Made by a program: the position numbers and the translations under genes. A stretch of DNA of 42,588 bases from Bacteroidales bacterium (lineage in GTDB: Bacteria > Bacteroidota > Bacteroidia > Bacteroidales > VadinHA17), in the NCBI GenBank assembly GCA_029974835.1, contig JARKQN010000084.1, forward strand, positions 1 to 42,588, read 5' to 3'. The notes beneath the pieces were generated by a model. The model searched no databases, had not been told where the DNA came from, and was given only the letters and a program-made list of their open reading frames with translations. Below are positions 33,902 to 41,046 of the stretch, one piece after another (within the stretch, counting starts at the first letter, position 1; each line of letters opens with the position of its first letter).

Positions 33902-35003
33902 GAGAACGGTAAATGGCATGTTAATGGCAATTCTGTTGCTAATGTCCTCCTTCGTGGCGGTCGGGCAAACTGACATAACAAAGCTGTCATGGGGCTATGT
34001 GGCAACGCGCATGCCCGTGGGCTGGTACGGTTCGGAAGAGTCGGTCAGGGTGGCTGAGAACATCCTGCTTTATCAGCGCGATGCCGGGGGATGGCCCAAG
34101 AATATTGAGAAACATCTTCCCTTAACTGAAGAAGAAAGAAAGAAAGTACTCACGGATAAGAAACTCAATGATGCCATCTTCGACAACAGTGCCACAACCA
34201 CAGAGATGCGGTTTCTTGAAAAGATGTACGTCAAGGTTCCGGATAAGAGATACCGGGAATCATTCAACAGGGGGTTGAGGTTTATTCTTGATGCGCAGTA
34301 TGAAAACGGAGGATGGCCCATGTTCTGGCCGCTGAGAAAGGGATATTACACTCATATTACATTCAACGACAATGCTATTGTCAATATCCTCAGGTTATTA
34401 CGAGACATAAACGAAAAGAAGTACAATTTCAGCCTGATAACCGACACATCTTTGCTTTCGCGTTCACAGAGGGCATACCGGCTTGGAATAGAATGTATTC
34501 TTAAAACCCAGATAATTGCCGACGGCAAACCCACAGTATGGTGTGCCCAGCATGATGAATTCACTCTGAAGCCTGCTGCTGCAAGGTCGTATGAACTTCC
34601 GTCATTCAGCGGATCGGAATCGGCCGGGATAGTACTTCTGCTTATGGAGATTCCTGAACCTTCGCCGGAAGTGATCAGGGCAGTGACCGGCGCAGTGGAG
34701 TGGTTCGACGCACACAGGCTTAAAAATACGCGGTGGGAATACTTTGTAAATGAGCAGGGACAGAGAGACCGGAGAATAGTGCATGACCCCGCAGCAGGGG
34801 ACATGTGGGCACGGTTCTACGACCTGGAAACCGGCGAGCCTTTCGTATGCGACCGCGACGGCATAAAGAAAAAGAGCCTTGAAGAGATCGGTTACGAAAG
34901 GCGTAACGGTTACAGCTGGTATACAGATGCTCCTGAAGAAGTTAAGGAAAAATATTCCGGGTGGCTGAAGAGGATTGCAGCTCAGAAAAATACCGGGCAT
35001 TAA
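33900..35003 (+). CDS. PL10 family pectate lyase-like protein
   Basis: A 367-residue exported lyase; a longer frame starts at 33852, but the ATG at 33900 begins the signal peptide directly (MRTVNGMLMAILLLMSSFVA). The toroid-type (alpha/alpha) domain shows family PL10 motifs: DAGGWPKN (61-68), DNSATTTEM (95-103), THITFNDNA (151-159), CAQHDEFTLKPAAARSYELPS with Arg229 as the likely catalytic arginine, then FSGSESAGI, and MWARFYDLETGEPF. PL10 enzymes cleave homogalacturonan by beta-elimination with calcium. The aspartates for calcium binding appear present. It faces the BNR-4 gene divergently, and its TAA stop shares bases with the stop of the convergent hydrolase gene. Confidence 0.9.
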   Translation: MRTVNGMLMAILLLMSSFVAVGQTDITKLSWGYVATRMPVGWYGSEESVRVAENILLYQRDAGGWPKNIEKHLPLTEEERKKVLTDKKLNDAIFDNSATTTEMRFLEKMYVKVPDKRYRESFNRGLRFILDAQYENGGWPMFWPLRKGYYTHITFNDNAIVNILRLLRDINEKKYNFSLITDTSLLSRSQRAYRLGIECILKTQIIADGKPTVWCAQHDEFTLKPAAARSYELPSFSGSESAGIVLLLMEIPEPSPEVIRAVTGAVEWFDAHRLKNTRWEYFVNEQGQRDRRIVHDPAAGDMWARFYDLETGEPFVCDRDGIKKKSLEEIGYERRNGYSWYTDAPEEVKEKYSGWLKRIAAQKNTGH

Positions 35004-36478
35004 TGGTTTTGCCGTAATTCTTCCAGCCTCTTCCATACCTCATCAGCAGTATGCAGCGCGTTTTGGGGCATCCTGCCGTTCTTTCCAAACACCAGGAGCT
35101 TGTCGTATGTCTCAATGGTCACCTTCGACTCGTCAACCTTCCCTTCTTTGTCCTTTACAAGGCCGGTATTGAGCCCAAGATGCCTGGCCATAAAATCATA
35201 CATTGCAAGCCTTTTGGAAATTCCGTAATCGTGTTTCTCAGCCGCCAGATGCACATTCTCAACGTTTTCAGTTTTGTTGTAGAGTGAATAAATCTTCTGA
35301 AGATACGGGTATTCTATTTCAGGCACGTGTTTTGTCCAGTCGTCGCCATCGGAAATCACCAGCATAGGGCGTGGTGAAGCCATGGCAGCTATTTCGGCGT
35401 TGTATGTAAGCAGGCCGGTACATGTCTGCAGAGGCATGCCGCTTTCACAAGGGCAGCCCCCGTAATAATACGAAGAAACCATTACAACAGGTACGCTGAC
35501 CGATATCCTTCCGTCGAGGGCAGTTGCAAGCATTGCCTGGGTAGCTCCGCCCGAAGCGCCGGTTATGGCAATTCTTTTACTGTCGGTAAAAGGCAGTGAA
35601 ACAAGGTAATCTATAGCCCTGATTGAATTCAGGGTCTGCATGGTATGAGCCAGACCGGTTCTGTGCAGTTCGCTGCTGAACTGCAGCCTTGACTCGCCCC
35701 AGGCAAACATGTCGTAGTTGAAAACAACCGCCCCCATCCTGGCAAGTGTGGCGCATCTGTACTGCATGTCGGGCCTGTAACGACCGTAAAGGTTTGTATC
35801 GGGATTAGAGAAATGTCCGTACGGGCATAGCACTACAGGGAAAGGTCCCCTGCCTTTTGAGGGCTTGTAGAGCGAACCGCACAGGTACACGCCGGGTATC
35901 GTTTCGATGGCAATATTGCTTACCGTGTATCCGTCATATTTCCTTTCAGGCGTAACAATGGGATTGAAAGGTGTCTTTGCCGGGAAGGGACTAAGCTTAA
36001 GCTGTTCAAGGAAACATTTTCTCAGCTCTTCCTTCCTGGCCTCCCAAATATCCGCACTGGTGCAGGCGGCCAGAAGCTGCCCGAGATGTTTTCTCCCCTC
36101 TTCAACCGGACGCTGGTAATAACTAAACCTGGTAACAGTGTACTCTTTTTCACCGGTTTTCTCATAAACCAGTCCGAGCGGGAGAAGAATGTTTGCCAGG
36201 GTGTTTTCCGCATCTGCCCTGTATCGCCAGGTAGGAAAAGAAACCTCTATACCTTTTACCAGGCTTTCGCTGTATTGAATTTTAACTTCATGTCGTGCCT
36301 CTGCATCCGCAAGCACTTCTTTCAGAGACTTATGGTAGACGTCTTCCGGCTTCTGGGCGAAAACAACCGGGAACATCATCAAAGCGACCAGAATAAATAA
36401 ATATTGCCGTTTACAGACAAAAATTCCTAAACTGCGGAGGACGCAAAAATTTTCAAAGAATAATCCAACAGGTTTCAT
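35000..36478 (-). CDS. Alpha/beta hydrolase (acetylxylan-esterase-like) with N-terminal STN-like domain
   Basis: A 492-residue exported protein. The ATG at 36478 is preferred because of its AT-rich leader; ATGs at 36499 and 36538 extend the frame by 7 and 20 residues. After a membrane-type leader (VCKRQYLFILVALMMF) comes an STN-like domain of about 75 residues (KSLKEVLADAEARHEVKIQY through EKEYTVTRF), as at the N-terminus of some SusC and FecR proteins. The rest is an alpha/beta hydrolase with GASGG (nucleophile Ser), SDGDDW (Asp) and EKHDYG (His). Relatives remove acetyl or related ester groups from plant glycans. It follows the second BNR-4 gene by 78 bases on the same strand. An STN domain on a hydrolase is unusual. 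Confidence 0.82.
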   Translation of the reverse strand: MKPVGLFFENFCVLRSLGIFVCKRQYLFILVALMMFPVVFAQKPEDVYHKSLKEVLADAEARHEVKIQYSESLVKGIEVSFPTWRYRADAENTLANILLPLGLVYEKTGEKEYTVTRFSYYQRPVEEGRKHLGQLLAACTSADIWEARKEELRKCFLEQLKLSPFPAKTPFNPIVTPERKYDGYTVSNIAIETIPGVYLCGSLYKPSKGRGPFPVVLCPYGHFSNPDTNLYGRYRPDMQYRCATLARMGAVVFNYDMFAWGESRLQFSSELHRTGLAHTMQTLNSIRAIDYLVSLPFTDSKRIAITGASGGATQAMLATALDGRISVSVPVVMVSSYYYGGCPCESGMPLQTCTGLLTYNAEIAAMASPRPMLVISDGDDWTKHVPEIEYPYLQKIYSLYNKTENVENVHLAAEKHDYGISKRLAMYDFMARHLGLNTGLVKDKEGKVDESKVTIETYDKLLVFGKNGRMPQNALHTADEVWKRLEELRQNH

Positions 36479-36556
36479 AGTATTGATATTTAAATCCATT
36501 CCTCTGGGTTTTATGCCGGAATTCAGCCAGAATACCATTGCGGCCCCGGATCAGAT

Positions 36557-37945
36557 TTACCGGCTTTTGGAATCAGCATTTTTCCTTAAAATTAGCGGTT
36601 TTTGTGAATCAGCCTCCATGTTATAAGGGAGTTCGCGGGTTTTAAGCCCTGTTTTGTTTGTAAACCACAGGTGCGATTCAGAAAGTTTACCGGCGTCGCC
36701 GTCGGCCCATAAAGCATAAAAATCATCATGTGCGTTCAGAGGTCTTCTGGCATATGAGTTATTACGTATACTTTCTGAGGTGATCATACGTATTCTTTTC
36801 CATGTTATACCTTCGTCCCTGCTTTCCCACAAAGCCATCTCTCCGCCTGTACCGAAATGCTGGGGACCGGGCTCTGTCGGCCCGATGATTCTCCATATTT
36901 TCTCCTTCGTATATAAGGATCCCATATCGTAGTTGTGTGTTGATTCGCACACTTTACTGAAAGTCCATCGGCCCGCCTTCCAGCGGATGATAAACCATTC
37001 CCGCGGATCGCCGGATGGACCTGGTCTGTAGTCTCTGCTTATCACAGCCAGTATTACGGGGTTACCTTCGCTGTCGAAGTTGAGGTCATTTATATATACA
37101 AGTTTTCCTTCAGCTTCGAAGTCTTTTATCAGGGCTTCACAATGCGGGTCGGTAAGAGGCGGTTTAATTACTTTACCGTCAATTGTTTTCCATGTCCTGC
37201 CAAAATCTTCGGTCTGAACGGCATACAGATTGGTTCTTTTATCCACATTACCTCCCGGGTGGTACATAAAGGCCGAAACAAGTTTATTCCCGAGCATGTT
37301 GGTTACCTGATAGTGGCCGCCCATGCCTGCAAGTTTTTTTTCGGTTTCCCAGTGAACGCCGTCAGGGCTTGTTGTCCAGTAGAGTTCTCTCCCGCCGGTG
37401 TATTTTGTAAACATCAGGATAAACCCCCTGTCTTTCACATACCATGGTTGCGGGTAAGTAATTTCTCCCTCCCTGACGAGGTCGAAGGCACTTATGCTGA
37501 AAGGCTCGCGGCTTTTATAGATGAATCCCTGCCGCGATCGTGCCCTGCCGCTCACAAAAACCCAAAGATAACCTGAGCCGTCAACGGACAGGGCTGCATT
37601 GTCATGAGGGTCGTTCACACCCTGTTTATCGTGCACAACCACAGGCCTGGGCACTTCTCCGCTTTTATGATCATAATAAGAGATCATATTCAGAAGGTGT
37701 CTTTCCCCGGCCGCGGTTGTACCTCCGTAGACAAAGAAGGTTTTGCCGGCTTCGGGAGAATATACCGCAACCGGGACATGGTTGGCAGTATATGTCCCAA
37801 GGCCGCCCGAATACTTATCGCCATATTCCGAGAACTGACCCAGGGAGAACCATATACCCCGGTAGCCGTCTGTGCGGGGGTTATGCGCACTGATAAAAAC
37901 CGAGCAGAGCACAAGCGGAAGAATCAGAGATGATTTATTAACCAT
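36557..37945 (-). CDS. Exported BNR-4 repeat protein (possible PL42-type lyase), second copy
   Basis: A 462-residue protein. The ATG at 37945 is preferred because it begins the signal peptide (MVNKSSLILPLVLCSVFISA); the longer frame to 38143 adds 66 residues without export features. The propeller repeats match the protein at 32421-33800 block for block: DGYRGIWFSLGQ, AGKTFFVYGGT, SYYDHKSGEVPRPVVVHDKQG, YPQPWYVKDRGF, MFTKYTGGRELYWTTS and RRPLNAHDDFYALWADGD. The two are clearly paralogues that have diverged, so they may act on different linkages of one glycan. It is placed between the SusCD operon terminator and the STN-hydrolase gene. Confidence 0.84.
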   Translation of the reverse strand: MVNKSSLILPLVLCSVFISAHNPRTDGYRGIWFSLGQFSEYGDKYSGGLGTYTANHVPVAVYSPEAGKTFFVYGGTTAAGERHLLNMISYYDHKSGEVPRPVVVHDKQGVNDPHDNAALSVDGSGYLWVFVSGRARSRQGFIYKSREPFSISAFDLVREGEITYPQPWYVKDRGFILMFTKYTGGRELYWTTSPDGVHWETEKKLAGMGGHYQVTNMLGNKLVSAFMYHPGGNVDKRTNLYAVQTEDFGRTWKTIDGKVIKPPLTDPHCEALIKDFEAEGKLVYINDLNFDSEGNPVILAVISRDYRPGPSGDPREWFIIRWKAGRWTFSKVCESTHNYDMGSLYTKEKIWRIIGPTEPGPQHFGTGGEMALWESRDEGITWKRIRMITSESIRNNSYARRPLNAHDDFYALWADGDAGKLSESHLWFTNKTGLKTRELPYNMEADSQKPLILRKNADSKSR

Positions 37946-38100
37946 AGACGTAAAAAATCCAGAATTATCCGATACCTTTTCTCCGGCAGCTTGTGTTCCT
38001 GCCGGGTTATTTTGGGACCTGTTTATTTTTAACCTCCTGTTAGCTTTTTTGTGTATTAACCGCGGCGAGTCGCATAAACTGAAGAAGGTATGACAAATAA

Positions 38101-38126
38101 AGCACCGCCCCATAAGAAGCGGTGCT
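38101..38126 (-). terminator. Intrinsic terminator downstream of the SusCD operon
   Basis: AGCACCGC at 38101-38108 pairs with GCGGTGCT at 38119-38126 around a 10-base loop. Two further A-T pairs extend the stem at its base. On the minus strand it is followed by TTATTTGTC, giving a T-rich tail; the plus strand has TTTATT. It lies 48 bases after the stop of the third gene of the SusCD operon and before the BNR-4 gene, separating these transcription units. Confidence 0.72.
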
Positions 38127-38174
38127 TTTATTACAACCGGCAATATTGGTTTTAAGTTATTGCCTCATCAGGTT

Positions 38175-39152
38175 CTAGTTATAATGATCAGGGTTTTCAT
38201 CCTGCCATTCATTTATACCGTCCCTGAATCTGTTACGGAATCTCAGGGTATCTGTACAATGGTAAGTCCAGCCGTTGCCGGGGTTCAGGTACTTGTACTT
38301 CAGGTAGATTCTTCTGTCCTGCAGGAGCTTCGACCTGTTGAATGTGCTCTCACCGTCGGGTTCGATGGTGTAGGTGGCACCGGCTCCGTCCGATACAAAG
38401 ACCGTGTTTCCTTTAAGTACGAGTTTCATTTCATTTTTACTGGTTACCTGGTTCAGGTACCCGTTGGCATATAGCGTTGAAGGACCAACAGTTTTAAGTA
38501 TCCATATCTTTGCCTCGGCGGTTGGTATTTCGGTTTTATAGGTAAAGATTGAATCGGGCAGTCCCGGACGTTCTATCCTTGCCTCTCCTCCATGCCAATA
38601 ATAACCGTAAAGCATGTTTTCGAACTTAAGGCCCACGATATTATACCTTTTGTTTTCCAGAATTGTATCGGCGTCTGCATTCTGAATATAGAACGGCAGT
38701 GCATAAGTTGCATAAATGGTATTAACCGAATCGTTAAGGAAATTTGCCGAATCGGGTTTTACAACCACATCACCCATGTGCTGGCCTGCCTTAATTATCA
38801 TTTTGCTGTTATTGCTCAGGGTATAATAATTTGACGGCATAACCTGGAGTGTTGCCACCGGTGTTGCCGGATCTTTTATGTGGGCGTAGGAAGAGCCCTT
38901 CATCTGAGCGAGAATTGCAGGAGTTACAAGAGCCGGATCGAGTGTAAAGGTAACTTCACGGTCAATGGTATTCTTTCTTACGCCACCAAGAGCAGCACCT
39001 ACTTTTATCTGCATTCCCTCGCCCACCACAAATGTTCTTACATCGATCTGGTACGGGAAATAGATGCCTGTGTAAACGTAGTCAAGAATATAATCCTCGT
39101 AGCATGACACTGCAGCCACGGAGAGAATTATAAAAGCAATAAACTTTTTCAT
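38175..39152 (-). CDS. Surface glycan-binding lipoprotein candidate (DUF1735/DUF4361 type)
   Basis: A 325-residue lipoprotein with the leader ending AAVSC (Cys17). The N-terminal part (IYFPYQIDVRTFVVGEGMQ, KVGAALGGVRKN, REVTFTLDPAL) fits the DUF1735 (BT_3987-like) domain. The C-terminal part, with YYWHGGEARIERPG, IWILKTVGPSTLYANGYLNQ and YHCTDTLRFRNR, fits DUF4361. Genes of this type are commonly third in SusC-SusD operons and bind glycans at the cell surface, often with solvent-exposed aromatic residues; Trp and Tyr are plentiful in the C-terminal half. It is 22 bases after the SusD gene and is followed by the terminator at 38101-38126. Confidence 0.83.
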   Translation of the reverse strand: MKKFIAFIILSVAAVSCYEDYILDYVYTGIYFPYQIDVRTFVVGEGMQIKVGAALGGVRKNTIDREVTFTLDPALVTPAILAQMKGSSYAHIKDPATPVATLQVMPSNYYTLSNNSKMIIKAGQHMGDVVVKPDSANFLNDSVNTIYATYALPFYIQNADADTILENKRYNIVGLKFENMLYGYYWHGGEARIERPGLPDSIFTYKTEIPTAEAKIWILKTVGPSTLYANGYLNQVTSKNEMKLVLKGNTVFVSDGAGATYTIEPDGESTFNRSKLLQDRRIYLKYKYLNPGNGWTYHCTDTLRFRNRFRDGINEWQDENPDHYN

Positions 39153-39174
39153 ATTGTTTCTCCTTTAATAGTTT

Positions 39175-41034
39175 TTAGTTCCATGAAGGCCATCCAGCAT
39201 TCTGTTCCAGCTTGCTCATACGCAATACCTCATTGTAGGGTATCGGGTTCCACGGTGACGGGAATTTCCTCTGGTCGGCGACATAAGTGGTATCGTATGT
39301 AAACGACAGATCAGAATTCTGTGTAATGGTCACGCCGTGTACCGGTTTGTTAATCACAGCTTCCCAGTTATTGTCGGTGGTCCAGCGCCTGAGGTCGTAG
39401 AATCTTACTCCCTCGAAGCACAAAGTAATTCTTCTTTCATTTCTTACAAGTGCGTCAAAGGCATCTGCTCCGGCATCGGCAACCTCAACGAGGTAGGCAT
39501 CGGGAGCTCCGGGGACGGCCGGGCTAAGTCCGTTAGCGTTATCGTAGGTCTTCCTTGCCCGGAGGTACTGAATGGCTGTTCTTGCAGATATTCCGTATCT
39601 GGTTTCATCAAGTGGTCCGACCACCTTATTGGCTGCTTCCGCGAAAGTAAGCAGCATCTGTTCCCATCTTATCAGGTAGCGGTAATGCGGCTGACGGTTG
39701 ATTGAAGCGTCGGACCAGTTAAGACCTGCAAAGATGAACTTTTTAATATGGAAGTTTGTAAGGCTGTTTGTGGGTTTCGCCCCGTAGGCATCTTTGCCGG
39801 GTCCGTTCGGACCGCTGTTCCAGTTCTCGAAAGTGTACATCAGGTTGGCAGGTGTGGCGGTGTTATTCCTGTAAACCGGACTGTTGTTGTAGAATATCAC
39901 GCTGTAGAATCTCGGATCGCGTCCTGCATATGGATCGTCCGGATCATAACCGCTTAACGGATCATCAATAGGCCTTCCGTTTGCCATCGGGAAAGCATCA
40001 ACAAGTTCCCTCGAGGCACCTATCTGACCGTTACCCTGGAAACCGCCCGGATAAAGCATTCTTTCAATTGCATCGTTTGAGGAGTTATAACGGGTAATTG
40101 CGATAGCTTCCGGTGAGTTGGGGTTAGTCCACTGAACAGGGTTTGTTGGCCTGAAGCTGTTTGCGGATGCGATCTGGTCGACAGTCAGTTTAAAGTTTAT
40201 TGCCTTGTAGGCATTGACGGCGGCGCTGTCGTATCTTGCCACATCGTTGCCGGTATTGAACCTGGGGCTTGCCCATGTCAGGTAAACGATAGCCTTGAGG
40301 GCTATCATCGAAATACCGTCGAAGCGGCCCCAGTACTTGCCGCCGGCATATACTCTGTCGCCTGCCACCGGTACCAGGAAGTCGCGGTGTGCTATGGGCA
40401 GGTATTTGATGGCCGAGTCGCAGTCACGGATTATCTGCGCCACGCATTCGTCGTAAGTGTTACGGGGCAGGTCTACGATGTCTGTTGCGCCGTAAACATC
40501 AGTCACGATCGGGAAACCGAGCATCTGACCCGTCTTGGTTCCTTTGCCGCCAAATTTCTGCAGGAGGTCCCATTCAAACCATGCCCTGAGAGCAAATGCC
40601 TCGCCCTGCAGACGGTTTCTCACAAGCTGGTTCCATCCGATATTGAGGACATATTTTGTATTGTAACCTTTCCTGTCTTTAAGAAAAAGGTTACAGTTAC
40701 GGATAGCCCTGTAATCGCGGTCCCAGTATGTTGCAAAGGGATCCTGCGAAGTCGTCATGGTGTTGTTGGCATACCTGCGCATTACGTGGGTTGAGCTGGT
40801 AATAACTCCGTCGTCGGTAATGGCATCCATATAGATGTCTTCATTTCCGGTGTAATTTCTCACGTTGGAGTTTACCTGGTCGTAACAGTAGCCGATAAGA
40901 CCCTGTACAAGGCTCTGGTAATCCCATAGCATATCCGTGTCGTAGTTTCCCTGCGGATATGGTTCAAGGTAATTGACGCACGATCCCAGTAAGGCTGCGG
41001 CGGCTGTAGTCAGTAATATGTTTTTTATCTTCAT
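39175..41034 (-). CDS. susD: SusD/RagB family outer-membrane nutrient-binding lipoprotein
   Basis: A 619-residue lipoprotein with the leader MKIKNILLTTAAAALLGSC; an ATG three codons upstream (41043) is an equal alternative. It has the SusD start NYLEPYPQGNY, helical TPR-like packing in the first half (DRDYRAIRNCNLFLKD, GEAFALRAWFEWDLLQKFGG) and the RagB C-terminal features YLIRWEQMLLTFAEAANKV, LVRNERRITLCFEGVRFYDLRRW and the closing WNPIPYNEVLRM. It forms the surface lid of the SusC channel and captures oligosaccharides. It starts 12 bases after the SusC stop (3 bases if the upstream ATG is used) and is co-transcribed with it. Confidence 0.95.
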   Translation of the reverse strand: MKIKNILLTTAAAALLGSCVNYLEPYPQGNYDTDMLWDYQSLVQGLIGYCYDQVNSNVRNYTGNEDIYMDAITDDGVITSSTHVMRRYANNTMTTSQDPFATYWDRDYRAIRNCNLFLKDRKGYNTKYVLNIGWNQLVRNRLQGEAFALRAWFEWDLLQKFGGKGTKTGQMLGFPIVTDVYGATDIVDLPRNTYDECVAQIIRDCDSAIKYLPIAHRDFLVPVAGDRVYAGGKYWGRFDGISMIALKAIVYLTWASPRFNTGNDVARYDSAAVNAYKAINFKLTVDQIASANSFRPTNPVQWTNPNSPEAIAITRYNSSNDAIERMLYPGGFQGNGQIGASRELVDAFPMANGRPIDDPLSGYDPDDPYAGRDPRFYSVIFYNNSPVYRNNTATPANLMYTFENWNSGPNGPGKDAYGAKPTNSLTNFHIKKFIFAGLNWSDASINRQPHYRYLIRWEQMLLTFAEAANKVVGPLDETRYGISARTAIQYLRARKTYDNANGLSPAVPGAPDAYLVEVADAGADAFDALVRNERRITLCFEGVRFYDLRRWTTDNNWEAVINKPVHGVTITQNSDLSFTYDTTYVADQRKFPSPWNPIPYNEVLRMSKLEQNAGWPSWN

Positions 41035-41046
41035 AGCTGTCATGAA

